Positions 9,365 through 17,934 of a stretch of DNA of 64,000 nt are shown piece by piece. This DNA comes from Oceanicoccus sagamiensis (GTDB lineage: Bacteria > Pseudomonadota > Gammaproteobacteria > Pseudomonadales > Dasaniaceae): positions 558,001-622,000 of the forward strand of contig NZ_CP019343.1 in assembly GCF_002117105.1 (NCBI RefSeq). Direction: 5' to 3'. The notes beneath the pieces were generated by a model, which saw only the letters and a list, made by a program, of their open reading frames with translations, searched no databases and had not been told where the DNA came from. The position numbers and the translations under genes were made by a program. The stretch's first letter is position 1. Each line of letters begins with the position of its first letter.

Positions 9365-11716
9365 TTAACGCCCAGACCATTTCGGGGCTCTTTTCTCAAC
9401 AAAGGCTTTGGGCCCCTCCATAAAGTCCTCACTGGCCAGCAACTCATCAAAGGCGGCCGGTATACCGACTACGGAGTCTTCAACGGCACTGTGCAGATTA
9501 GTTTCTGCTAATAGCTTCATGGTTATACGAATAGACGAGGGGGAGTTTTGGCACAATAGCGTGGCGTATTCTCTTGCCGCTTCCATCACCGCACCACTGT
9601 CACACACTTGATTCACAAAGCCTATTTCCTGCGCTCGAGTCGCCGTAATGGGTTTACCGGTGATCAATAAATCCATCGCCTGCTTGAGTGGAATCTGCCG
9701 TGTTAATCGTTGGATACCGCCGGCACCGGCAATCAGCCCCACTTTAACTTCGGGTAAGGCAAACTGCGCTTTTTTATCGGCGATAACAATGTCGCAGGCC
9801 AGTGCAACTTCCATCCCACCACCCATCGCAAAACCGTTGACCGCGGCAATAACCGGCTTAGTTCTACGGCGTGATGTAATGCCGGCAAAACCGGACGTTG
9901 GCGTCCACATAGGCTTGCCCGTGGCGGAATACTTCAGGTCGTTGCCGGTACAAAAGGCTTTATCACCCGCTCCGGTTAGAATGGCAACCCAGAGCGAAGC
10001 ATCACTTTCATAGACATCAAAAACCTCTGCCAACTCCTCATTGGCGTAGGGGTGTAAAGCGTTCATAGCTTCAGGGCGGTTGATGGTCACTTCCAGAATA
10101 TGCCCCTTTTGCGCTACCGTGCAAAACTCATAGTTATCCCTAAACTCCGTTGCTGGGACCGGCATCTGCAAACTCAGCGCCTCTTTAGATAAAGCCACGC
10201 GGTTACCCTTGCCTATGGCGCCGGCAAAAATAGTTTGGCCAAGCATATCGCGACTTAACAAGGCCTCAATAAACGCCTGGTCGTTGGAAAAATTGTTGGC
10301 AATAAAGCGTGCACCGCTTGTTACCATGCGACCGATAACCACCGCATATAAGGGTTTGCCTCGACTAAATTGAACCGTATAGGATTCCACCACCGCTTCA
10401 CCTTCAGGGCTATTATCCAGCTTCACCGCCGCCACTGCGTTTAGTTGTTCCTGCAAGGCTTTAGAATCGCAGCGCTGCCAGCCAGGTCGAGTCGAATAAA
10501 CCCCCACCGAATGCTTGTGCATCACACCACCATTAGCACCGACCAGTCCATAGCTATCGGGTTTATGCCGCAGTCGATTCACCACCGCAGCAATACCGTG
10601 CATAGAATAATTATTGCCCGGGCCGCCAAAGAAAGGCAGGCCGCCGGTTTGGGTTAAACACTGATCAGTGCCATCTAAACCCAGTGCCGCTTTCGCCTCT
10701 GAAACTACAATAGGAAAGCAGCTATAGATATCGATAAACTCAAGGTCAGCACCACGAATGCCGGCGGTGGCTAAAGCCTGCTGGTAAGCGCCGGTCAATG
10801 CGGTGGACTCACCCAGTTTTTCTCGCTCCAGCAAGCTTTTATCATAGCTATCGGCATAGGCATGCAGGTAAACCCACTGGCTCTGGTCAATGCCTAGTTG
10901 CTGTGCTTTGCCTACGGTCGTTAACACTACCGCGGCCGCTTGATTAACCCCGTCTTTGGCCACCATGGCGCGGGTATAGGGATAAGCAACATAAGCGTTT
11001 TTGCCGGCCGGATTGGCAATCTCTTCGGCACTCAGGCTAAGCGGGAACATGGCATTGGGATTGTCAGCCGCCACCGCCGAAAAAGGTGCCAGCAAGGCTG
11101 CCATCTCCTGCGTATAGCTGGCGATCTCTTTATTCTGACTGTTACATCTGGCCATTTCGCAGATAGCGTAAGAAACGGGTGCGGCCAATAGTTGATGTTT
11201 CATCTGTTCGTAGCTGAGCATACCCTGCATACCAATGCCTTGGTCTTCCAACTGCCCATCGACTTGCTCTGCCCAATCCAATGACTGCTGGGCCTTTATC
11301 GCGGCTTTAGTGCTGGCAATGACTTCGGCTCCGGCCAGCAATACCATATTGGCCTTGCCGTCAGCCAAATGTTCACTCCATTCATTCACCAGTTTTTGCG
11401 GTGTATTGCCACCCATGGTGGAATAAATCGCCCTGGTTGGATTGGCGCCAACACGCTGGGCGATAGAGCGGGGCATATTATTGGTATTGCCAAAGGGCTG
11501 TGGCCACATGGCATTGCTGTCGGGAAAAGTTCGGGTGGCTACTACCACATCAATTTCGCTCGCCAGCTGTTCGACTGACAAGGCATCATTAAGTGCTATT
11601 GCAGCTGCCTGACCTGCCAGAGCGTGGGCCGAAGAGGCCTCTTGCAACGGTTCAGTCAACAGCTCTGTAACTTCACCCACACCGATAATAATGGGGGTAT
11701 TTAAATCAATAGACAC
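9365..11716 (-). CDS. thiolase-like protein fused to enoyl-CoA hydratase
   Basis: A 783-residue fusion. Residues 1 to about 505 are a thiolase-superfamily domain of the SCP-x/lipid-transfer type (FIDIYSCFPIVVSEA with Cys333, GGPGNNYSMHG with His373). The position of the classical nucleophilic Cys is occupied by STMGGNTPQ, without Cys, so ordinary thiolysis is doubtful; relatives lacking this Cys include retro-aldolases of steroid side-chain breakdown. Residues about 530-783 are a crotonase domain with the oxyanion-hole GGG (GFAMGGGMEVALACDI) and LPEVKVGL. The fusion could couple hydration to C-C cleavage. The start is GTG after GAGAGG. It is the first gene of its operon, with AGTATACT boxes 60 bp upstream. 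Unfused homologues are at 23826-25409 and 27474-28265. Confidence 0.85.
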   Translation of the reverse strand: MSIDLNTPIIIGVGEVTELLTEPLQEASSAHALAGQAAAIALNDALSVEQLASEIDVVVATRTFPDSNAMWPQPFGNTNNMPRSIAQRVGANPTRAIYSTMGGNTPQKLVNEWSEHLADGKANMVLLAGAEVIASTKAAIKAQQSLDWAEQVDGQLEDQGIGMQGMLSYEQMKHQLLAAPVSYAICEMARCNSQNKEIASYTQEMAALLAPFSAVAADNPNAMFPLSLSAEEIANPAGKNAYVAYPYTRAMVAKDGVNQAAAVVLTTVGKAQQLGIDQSQWVYLHAYADSYDKSLLEREKLGESTALTGAYQQALATAGIRGADLEFIDIYSCFPIVVSEAKAALGLDGTDQCLTQTGGLPFFGGPGNNYSMHGIAAVVNRLRHKPDSYGLVGANGGVMHKHSVGVYSTRPGWQRCDSKALQEQLNAVAAVKLDNSPEGEAVVESYTVQFSRGKPLYAVVIGRMVTSGARFIANNFSNDQAFIEALLSRDMLGQTIFAGAIGKGNRVALSKEALSLQMPVPATEFRDNYEFCTVAQKGHILEVTINRPEAMNALHPYANEELAEVFDVYESDASLWVAILTGAGDKAFCTGNDLKYSATGKPMWTPTSGFAGITSRRRTKPVIAAVNGFAMGGGMEVALACDIVIADKKAQFALPEVKVGLIAGAGGIQRLTRQIPLKQAMDLLITGKPITATRAQEIGFVNQVCDSGAVMEAAREYATLLCQNSPSSIRITMKLLAETNLHSAVEDSVVGIPAAFDELLASEDFMEGPKAFVEKRAPKWSGR

Positions 11717-11775
11717 TAATTACAACCTCTCAGCTAACTAATTTATAAACTGTAAAAAACAGACACCCTATAAAG

Positions 11776-11800
11776 AGTATACTGTTTTAAAAAGTATATC
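11776..11800. promoter_or_regulatory. AGTATACT operator upstream of the thiolase/crotonase operon
   Basis: AGTATACT at 11776 and a weaker AGTATATC at 11793, 17 bp apart, lie 60-84 bp upstream of the GTG start of the fusion gene. They match the recurrent intergenic box. Confidence 0.5.
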
Positions 11801-11842
11801 AATTAACATCTTTACGCTTGAGGTCTTGTTATCGTTAAGCCA

Positions 11843-12217
11843 TCAGCCAGTGGCAGCCAGCATGATTCGACGCCTGTATTCTGTTGGGGTTACTCCCTTC
11901 CAGCGATAAAAGGCATGGGTAAAAGATTCCTTGGTAGCGTAACCTGACCGACGCGCTACATCCTCAATACCGTACTGACAATCATCGATAAGCGGCATGA
12001 TCATTTGCTCTATATACAAATCCAATACTTGCTTAAAACTGGTATTTTCTGCCCTTAACCTACGTGTCAAAGTGCGGGCGGACATATGAAGTTGACGAGC
12101 GACGGCTTCTTGACTGGGCAGGGAATTAAAATCAAGTGTGCTACCAATAGCGGACTTAACTTTTTGCTGATAGGTCATCGGTGTCATAGTGATTTTTTGA
12201 TAGATAAAAAAGAGCAT
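11843..12217 (-). CDS. minimal AraC-type DNA-binding protein
   Basis: A 124-residue protein that is essentially only the C-terminal AraC/XylS DNA-binding domain. The first HTH is at about 38-60 (SQEAVARQLHMSARTLTRRL) and the second at about 85-112 (YGIEDVARRSGYATKESFTHAFYRWKGVTPTEYRRR). Family members usually have about 300 residues with an N-terminal effector-binding half, which is absent here. The DNA upstream is noncoding and carries an AGTATACT box at 12279, so this is either a genuine stand-alone domain or the surviving part of a truncated gene. Several ATG codons are possible (12217, 12187, 12178). It lies between two divergent catabolic operons and is a candidate local regulator. Confidence 0.8.
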   Translation of the reverse strand: MLFFIYQKITMTPMTYQQKVKSAIGSTLDFNSLPSQEAVARQLHMSARTLTRRLRAENTSFKQVLDLYIEQMIMPLIDDCQYGIEDVARRSGYATKESFTHAFYRWKGVTPTEYRRRIMLAATG

Positions 12218-12278
12218 GCCGCAATAATTATTACAGCACGCTCAAGTGGGAATATGAGACTCCTGAATCATTATAAAC

Positions 12279-12286
12279 AGTATACT
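12279..12286. promoter_or_regulatory. AGTATACT box upstream of the AraC-type gene
   Basis: A single perfect AGTATACT followed by ATATAAAA, 62 bp upstream of the AraC-type start. It suggests that the regulator belongs to the same regulon as the flanking operons. Confidence 0.45.
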
Positions 12287-12401
12287 ATATAAAAATAATT
12301 TCAAGTCAACTTTTTACAAACTAGTACCAAGTGCCCTCTTTGACACCAAAAAAAATCTACCAATGCTGGTATTTCAGGATAGTGTTAATCGCCTTCGCCC
12401 C

Positions 12402-13034
12402 GAATGGCACTGCCTCAAGAATGTCATTGAGCCTTGTAGGGTGGAATATATTCCACCATCGGCCTGCAAATCATTAACGGCTGGTGGATTATAATCCACT
12501 GCTGTCTCACAAATACCTCTCTATTCTTCGCTGGCACTTTAGTGGTGCGGGATAGATCGCATTAGATGTATTTAGGACATGAATTTGAACTTGGTTTCCA
12601 CTAACCATCCGGCAGTAAGCTGTCTATTTTTAGTGGACGGCTCTAACATCTCGTAATCGTCCTCCCTGCTTTTGTACGCCACTAAAAACAGACAGCTCAC
12701 TACCTTCAGATCACGCATTCTTTCAGTGTTGTTGAAAACAAAAAGGCGTGAAACCCAGTAATGGCGGGTGGTAAAAAGCGTGAACGTGATGCAAGAGCTG
12801 TGCTGGGTAGGGGGTTCTGGGACCGTGAAAATACAGGGATGTATTTTCCCGAGCGCCGAGCCTGCCCCATGACCGAAGGGAGTGCTTTGGGTACAGGGAA
12901 GGCTTGCAGCGTGTCCCATAACCCCCTACCCAGTACAGCTCGTTCCCAATCTTCGAATAATTCGCAAAACTATGAGACAGCAGTGGATTATAATCCACCC
13001 TACAGCAGCATTTTAAGCTTAAGGCAGTGCCATT
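12402..13034. repeat. palindromic intergenic repeat interrupted by a miniature element
   Basis: The outer arms are AATGGCACTGCCT (from 12403) and AGGCAGTGCCATT (13022-13034). Inside are the palindrome GGTGGAATATATTCCACC (12440-12457) and, after a 25-bp spacer, GTGGATTATAATCCAC (12484-12499). The second palindrome appears again at 12983-12998, running on into CCACCCTAC. Compared with the intact copies at 18469-18537 and 33683-33751, this copy is split by a 483-bp insertion. Confidence 0.7.
12500..12982. mobile_element. 483-bp MITE-like element with 10-bp terminal inverted repeats
   Basis: It begins TGCTGTCTCA and ends TGAGACAGCA, a perfect 10-bp inverted repeat, and is flanked by identical 16-bp copies of GTGGATTATAATCCAC that look like a target duplication. 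It has no transposase; the short frames inside overlap on both strands and look non-coding. It contains a long stem (AAGCTGTCTATTTTTAGTGG near 12620 against CCACTAAAAACAGACAGCT near 12680) and a second one (GCTGTGCTGGGTAGGGGGTT near 12797 against its complement near 12921). A diverged copy lies at 33388-33899. Confidence 0.7.
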
Positions 13035-13111
13035 ACCTTCGCCCCCACTACAGATCGGTCATTATTAGCCATTGATACAAAAATCTGTTTTGACTAACCG
13101 TAACTTTAATT

Positions 13112-13119
13112 AGTATACT
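13112..13119. promoter_or_regulatory. AGTATACT box upstream of the desaturase operon
   Basis: A perfect TTAGTATACTATTAG site about 110 bp upstream of the desaturase start at 13227. It matches the other intergenic boxes. Confidence 0.5.
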
Positions 13120-13226
13120 ATTAGTGGAAGGGCACACTATGGGCTCAATAGCATGCCCAAACCAATAACCGATTCGTATTCAATGCTCTGAATCAAAGGC
13201 TGTATAGCGCTAAAGGCAGGTGATAA

Positions 13227-14096
13227 ATGACCATATCAGAACAAACTCTAAGGTTTAACCGCTTAAAACAGGCCCCGGAAATGGCCTGGCCAACGCTGGG
13301 CCTGTTCTGTCTCTGCATGCTGGGTTTTGCTGCTACCTATTATCTGGCGCTAACCGATGCCATACCTATGTGGCTGGGAACACTGATTAGTGGCGTGCTC
13401 TGCTTTTACTGCTTTACCGTCGCCCATGATGCTACCCACGGTGCCGTCTCAAAAAATAAGGCCATCAACAATGGGCTTGGGCATATTGCCATGTTTTTCT
13501 TTGGCGGCTTCGCCTCTTTAGACGTCGCTCGCTGGATCCATATGCAGCACCACCGGTTTACCAACGATCATGATAAAGACCCGGATGCCTATGGGCATTC
13601 AATAGATCTATGGTTCCCCCTGCGGTGGGCGAACTTTGATTTTCATTACTCCCGTTACTTTCTCAATAGAGCCGGCCCTATGCGCAAGCGGCTGATGGGG
13701 TCTATCTATATCAAGCTAAGCGTCGTTCTGACGATGATTATTGTCGGCGTCGCCTTCGGCTATGGCTATGAAATTCTGATGCTATGGTTTTTACCGACGC
13801 GTATTAGCTCGTTTCTTTTTGTCGCCATGTTTGTCTATTTACCGCATATACCCTTTGCGGCAACCGCTGCTGAAGATGAGTACAAAGCCACTAATATTCG
13901 GCAAGGCTTTGAGTGGCTGCTGACACCAGTAATGATGTATCAAAACTATCACCTGCTGCATCACCTTTACCCTTCTGCACCTTTCTACCGGTATATAAAA
14001 CTCTGGGAGATGAATAAAGAAGAACATATGAGTCATCAACCTATTTTTGTAAAAGCCTTCTCCCTCGATGGGGTGGTTAGCTCTAAGTCAAAGTGA
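13227..14096 (+). CDS. membrane fatty-acid desaturase/hydroxylase family protein
   Basis: A 289-residue integral membrane di-iron enzyme. The three histidine clusters are HDATHG (67-72), HMQHH (105-109) and HLLHH (242-246), with hydrophobic segments at about 20-42, 50-68, 165-185 and 190-210. The family uses O2 and electrons to desaturate or hydroxylate lipids, alkyl chains or terpenoids in the membrane. It is shorter than AlkB alkane hydroxylases and fits the generic desaturase/carotene-hydroxylase group. A rubredoxin gene follows 24 bp later, a likely electron donor. It is the first gene of an operon continuing through an SDR, an acyl-CoA synthetase and an acyl-CoA dehydrogenase. The exact reaction is not determinable. 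Confidence 0.85.
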   Translation: MTISEQTLRFNRLKQAPEMAWPTLGLFCLCMLGFAATYYLALTDAIPMWLGTLISGVLCFYCFTVAHDATHGAVSKNKAINNGLGHIAMFFFGGFASLDVARWIHMQHHRFTNDHDKDPDAYGHSIDLWFPLRWANFDFHYSRYFLNRAGPMRKRLMGSIYIKLSVVLTMIIVGVAFGYGYEILMLWFLPTRISSFLFVAMFVYLPHIPFAATAAEDEYKATNIRQGFEWLLTPVMMYQNYHLLHHLYPSAPFYRYIKLWEMNKEEHMSHQPIFVKAFSLDGVVSSKSK

Positions 14097-14120
14097 GATT
14101 TTTATTGTGAGGTTAGTAGC

Positions 14121-14285
14121 ATGAAAAAATGGCAATGTCGCTTTTGCTCCCATGTCTATGATGAGGCTCTGGGTGAGCCGGATATGGGGGTCGCACCAGG
14201 TACCAAACTTGAAGATCTTCCCGACGAGTGGTTTTGCCCTGAATGTGGCGCCACAAAAGAAGACTATGAAGAAGTTGTTGAATAA
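14121..14285 (+). CDS. rubredoxin
   Basis: A 54-residue protein with the two iron-binding knuckles CRFC (6-9) and CPEC (39-42, followed by GA), plus the conserved Y-D and GT-(K/F)-x-x-LP-x-x-W pattern (GTKLEDLPDEWFCPECG). Rubredoxins carry single electrons on an Fe(Cys)4 site. The position between a desaturase-type oxygenase and an SDR supports a role in feeding electrons to the oxygenase, as in alkane hydroxylase systems. A GAGG precedes the ATG. No rubredoxin reductase is present in the window, so reductant must come from elsewhere. Confidence 0.93.
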   Translation: MKKWQCRFCSHVYDEALGEPDMGVAPGTKLEDLPDEWFCPECGATKEDYEEVVE

Positions 14286-14296
14286 AGGGGATTAGG

Positions 14297-15103
14297 ATGA
14301 GTGATTTATCGGGAAAGAACCTATTAATAACCGGCGCAGGCAATGGCTTGGGACATGCAATGGCTTTGCATCTGGCTGGCTGCGGTGCGCAATTAGTGAT
14401 TGCTGATATCGATGAACCGGCACTGGCAGCGCTCAGTGAAAAGATTCAGGCTATCAGCGGCAATACACCTTTATCTGTAGTGCTGGATGTGAGTAGCGAA
14501 GAACAGTGGCAGGCTGCTGCCAGTACTATTGCGCAACAGTTGGGTTATCTAACAGGTCTGGTCAACAATGCAGGCATCATGCTGCATGTGCCATTTCAAG
14601 AGATGACGCTGGAACAATTTCGGCAAACACTACAAGTGAATGTAGAGGGCGTGTTTCTTGGCTGTCAAAACTGTTTACCGTTACTGGAACTTGGCGCGAA
14701 AGAAGCCGGCAGTAGCTCCATTGTTAATATCTCGTCCATCTTTGGTCATGTTGCCGGCTTGATGCATAGTGCTTACGCCGCCTCAAAAGGGGCGGTCAAT
14801 ATGTTCTCAAAATCTCTGGCTAATGAACTGCCAAGACAAGGCTTGAATATTAGAACGAATACCGTGCATCCCGGAGTGATGAGTGCAGGTGTGTCTATCG
14901 CGGGTACTCAAGCTGCGATTGACCGGGGCGTGTTCAGTTCAGCCGAAGAAGCCGGACAAGTACTGATGATGGGTAACCCCTATGGACGACCAGGCCAGCC
15001 CGAAGAAATACCCGGTGCCATTGCGTTTTTACTCTCTGATGCATCGCTGTTGATGAACGGTGCTGAAATCACTTTGGATGGTGGCCATACGGCAGTTTAT
15101 TAA
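14297..15103 (+). CDS. short-chain dehydrogenase/reductase
   Basis: A 268-residue classical SDR. It has the NAD(P)-binding TGAGNGLG near residues 12-19, D-V after the third strand, NNAG near 92, Ser in NISSIFG and the catalytic YAASK near 158-162. The Asp ending the second strand (IADID) suggests NAD(H) preference. It likely oxidises the alcohol made by the upstream oxygenase, or a hydroxyacyl-CoA. Strong SD (GGGGATTAGG), 11 bp after the rubredoxin. Its closest relative in the window is the SDR at 21354-22166 (shared SIFG, GPMHSAY/GLMHSAY and ASKGAV), consistent with paralogous catabolic clusters. Confidence 0.88.
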   Translation: MSDLSGKNLLITGAGNGLGHAMALHLAGCGAQLVIADIDEPALAALSEKIQAISGNTPLSVVLDVSSEEQWQAAASTIAQQLGYLTGLVNNAGIMLHVPFQEMTLEQFRQTLQVNVEGVFLGCQNCLPLLELGAKEAGSSSIVNISSIFGHVAGLMHSAYAASKGAVNMFSKSLANELPRQGLNIRTNTVHPGVMSAGVSIAGTQAAIDRGVFSSAEEAGQVLMMGNPYGRPGQPEEIPGAIAFLLSDASLLMNGAEITLDGGHTAVY

Positions 15104-15130
15104 TCAGTCATTGCTATAGGATTTAAACCG

Positions 15131-16642
15131 ATGCATTACAATATTCTCGATTATTTTAATTTTCATGTGACTGAAAGTCCCTCTCTACCCTGCCTTATCG
15201 AAGGGGATACTTCGGTCTCTTATCAAGACCTTGATCGGCTGTCTGATGCATTGCTCAATGATATTAATAAGCTGGGCTTGAAATCAGAGGATAGAATAGC
15301 CCTGCTGGCCAAAAACTCGATTGATTTAGTGGTGGCGGTTATTGCATCCATCAAATCCGGACACGTTTTTGTGCCCTTGAACTACCGGCTTTCTCTGCCT
15401 GAAATCAACTATATTCTTAAAGATAGCCAAGCTCGTTCGCTGATGGTTTGTGCAGACTTCGCTAGCGACGAACTAACTGACTTATGTAATCAACTTGGAG
15501 TGAAATCTTATCCACTGGATTATTCGTCCCTTGACGCCCACCAGCTTATTACCGCTGCTGCAACATCAGTGAGTGAAGACCTTTGCCAGATGTATACCTC
15601 TGGCACAACAGGGCAGCCAAAAGGTGTGGTCAGTGGCCATCGACAATTATTTGAACTGGTGGTAACCAATGCCTTGATGCCACCAAAACTCAATAGCCAA
15701 CAACCGTCACTACTACTGATGCCACTGTTTCATGCGGTGGGTTTGGGGCAGCTATTTATTAATCTGGTCAATGGCAAACCTACAGTCATATTGCAGGACT
15801 TCGATCCGGATCTCGCCCTGGCTTTAGTCGATCGCCATCAAATAGAAGATACCATTGTGGCCCCTATTATGTTGCAGGCATTTGTTGCCCTGCTCTCTGC
15901 GGGCTCTATTCACAATGTAACTTCACTAAAGAGAATGGTTTACGGTGCGTCCTCTATTGATAGTCAGTTGTTGAAAAAGGCCATGAGCGTTTTTAGCGCT
16001 GATTTTTTGCAAGGCTATGGCATGACGGAATTATCAGGTGGGGCCATTTTCCTCACGGCTGAAGATCACAAAAAAGCCATCGCCGGCAAAGAACATATTT
16101 TGAAATCAGCAGGCAGGCCCGCTCCCGGTGTAAGAGTGATCACTGTAGATGCCGACAAAAATCCTTTGCCCGCCAATGAATCTGGCGAAATTGCCATTTA
16201 TAGCAGGACGTTAATGAATGGTTACTGGAACAATCAGCAAGCTACCAGCGAAGTGGTTGAAGACGGTTGGTATTACACCGGTGATGCAGGCTATATCGAT
16301 GAAGAGGGTTATGTTTATATCTGTGACCGCATCAAAGATATGGTGATTTCCGGCGGTGAAAATATTTACCCACTCGAAGTGGAGCGGGTGCTGAACAAGC
16401 ATCCTGATATTGTTGAATCATCAGTGATTGGTATACCCGACAAAACCTATGGTGAGACCTTGCTAGCCGTTTGCGTTAGCAAAGTAGCCGACACGCTTGA
16501 CGAGAAAGAGGTCATAGCATTTTGTCGAGACCAGTTGGCAGGTTATAAAATACCGAGGAAATTTTCCCTGGTAACCTCTTTACCAAGAAACGCTGCTGGA
16601 AAAATACAAAAAGCTGTTCTGAGAGAAACCCATACAGAGTAG
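15131..16642 (+). CDS. acyl-CoA synthetase (AMP-forming)
   Basis: A 503-residue member of the ANL adenylate-forming family. It has the P-loop-like MYTSGTTGQPKGVV (about 153-166), the GYGMTE motif near 296, the YTGDAGY hinge segment and DRIKDMVISGGENIYP, then PRNAAGK with the catalytic Lys at the C-terminus. It converts a carboxylic acid to its acyl-CoA using ATP. It resembles the synthetase at 22200-23810 (for example FCRDQLAGYKIPR and YCRDQLAGYKIPR), so the two operons carry paralogues. Substrate length and type cannot be read. Confidence 0.88.
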   Translation: MHYNILDYFNFHVTESPSLPCLIEGDTSVSYQDLDRLSDALLNDINKLGLKSEDRIALLAKNSIDLVVAVIASIKSGHVFVPLNYRLSLPEINYILKDSQARSLMVCADFASDELTDLCNQLGVKSYPLDYSSLDAHQLITAAATSVSEDLCQMYTSGTTGQPKGVVSGHRQLFELVVTNALMPPKLNSQQPSLLLMPLFHAVGLGQLFINLVNGKPTVILQDFDPDLALALVDRHQIEDTIVAPIMLQAFVALLSAGSIHNVTSLKRMVYGASSIDSQLLKKAMSVFSADFLQGYGMTELSGGAIFLTAEDHKKAIAGKEHILKSAGRPAPGVRVITVDADKNPLPANESGEIAIYSRTLMNGYWNNQQATSEVVEDGWYYTGDAGYIDEEGYVYICDRIKDMVISGGENIYPLEVERVLNKHPDIVESSVIGIPDKTYGETLLAVCVSKVADTLDEKEVIAFCRDQLAGYKIPRKFSLVTSLPRNAAGKIQKAVLRETHTE

Positions 16643-16723
16643 AACATCTACCGGCCTAAACAAACGAATAGCTACCCTGCTCTGGTCAGCGATAAAACCT
16701 ATTATTAAAGAGAATTTAAAATC

Positions 16724-17902
16724 ATGTTAAAGCGTGAATTTACCGAAGAACAAACCCTATTTCGTGGCGCTTACCGAAAGTTTTTGCAGCAGGAAATTGT
16801 GCCTTATATGGAACATTGGCGCGAACAAGGTATTGTCGGGCGAGAAGCTTTTCTAAAAGCCGGTAAGTTGGGTTTTTTAATGACCTGGCCAGATGAACAA
16901 TATGGCGGTATGGGTGATAACGATTTTCGCTTTGAACAAATTATTATCGAAGAAAACCAATACGCCCTCACCGGTGATTGGGGAGCAACGACCCATAGCC
17001 GTTTAGTAGGCCCGTACTTAAGCCGTTTTGGCAATGAAGAACAGAAGCAACGATTTTTACCAAAATGTGTAGCCGGTGAAAGTATTTTGGCCATCGCCAT
17101 GACCGAGCCGGATGCAGGCAGTGACCTGGCGGGTATGCGTGCCACGGCTATTGATCAAGGGGATCACTATCTACTGAATGGGAATAAGATTTATATTTCC
17201 AACGGCATTAACGCGGATGTGATTATTGTGGCGGCCAAAACTGACCCAAGCAATAACCCACGCAATATCGGTTTATTTATTGTAGAGCGAAACTTTGAAG
17301 GGTTTACTCACGGCCCTATGTTGAAAAAAATGGGCCAGAAAGGGCAAGACACCGCCGAGTTATTTTTTCAGGATGTTATCGTACCCAAGAGCAATGTGTT
17401 AGGCGATGACGCTAAAGGGCTGTCGTATTTGATGGAAGGCCTGGCTGAAGAGCGGCTAATTTCAGCGTCGAGCAGTTTAGCGGCTGCCCAAAAAGCCTTT
17501 GATATTACGCTGAATTTCACCAGAGATCGAAAACTCTTTAAAAAGTCTCTGGCTGATTTTCAAAACACTCAATTCAAACTGGCTGACCTGCGTGCGGAAC
17601 TGGATATGCAGCAGACTTATCTTGATCAATGCGTAAAAGCACTTAACCATAATGCATTAAGTGCGGTTGATGCTGCCAAAGTCAAACTACTTAGCAGTGA
17701 ATTACAGTGCCGTGTGGTCGATGAAGGTGTACAGCTTCACGGTGGTGCTGGCTATATGGATGAATACCCTATCAGTCGCATGTTCACCGATGCCAGAGTC
17801 ACACGGATTTATGCAGGTACCTCTGAGGTGATGAAATTAATTGTGGCGCGCGATATGTATAAGGATGAGACCTTGCCTTTTATCGACAGAGACTTACCCT
17901 GA
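16724..17902 (+). CDS. acyl-CoA dehydrogenase
   Basis: A 392-residue flavoprotein with the three-domain ACAD fold. It has AMTEPDAGSDLAGM (125-138) for FAD and substrate contact and the C-terminal IYAGTSEVMK. The usual Glu before GT is Ala, but a Glu in LAEERL (243) matches the alternative catalytic base position used in long-chain and isovaleryl-CoA dehydrogenases. It should introduce the alpha-beta double bond into an acyl-CoA, passing electrons to ETF. It is the last gene of the plus-strand operon, 81 bp after the synthetase, and is convergent with the GFA-family gene. Confidence 0.88.
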   Translation: MLKREFTEEQTLFRGAYRKFLQQEIVPYMEHWREQGIVGREAFLKAGKLGFLMTWPDEQYGGMGDNDFRFEQIIIEENQYALTGDWGATTHSRLVGPYLSRFGNEEQKQRFLPKCVAGESILAIAMTEPDAGSDLAGMRATAIDQGDHYLLNGNKIYISNGINADVIIVAAKTDPSNNPRNIGLFIVERNFEGFTHGPMLKKMGQKGQDTAELFFQDVIVPKSNVLGDDAKGLSYLMEGLAEERLISASSSLAAAQKAFDITLNFTRDRKLFKKSLADFQNTQFKLADLRAELDMQQTYLDQCVKALNHNALSAVDAAKVKLLSSELQCRVVDEGVQLHGGAGYMDEYPISRMFTDARVTRIYAGTSEVMKLIVARDMYKDETLPFIDRDLP

Positions 17903-17934
17903 GTGGTAAGGCTCACTGATAGTCATCACTAAAG

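Noticed and set aside
12572-13075. Three overlapping open frames of 90-115 codons on both strands
   Set aside because: They lie inside the MITE-like repeat, overlap one another, have no ribosome sites and do not keep frame in the second copy at 33388-33899.
16724-17902. Acyl-CoA dehydrogenase inactive because YAGT replaces YEGT
   Set aside because: A Glu at 243 in LAEERL fits the alternative catalytic base used by long-chain and isovaleryl-CoA dehydrogenases, so activity is expected.
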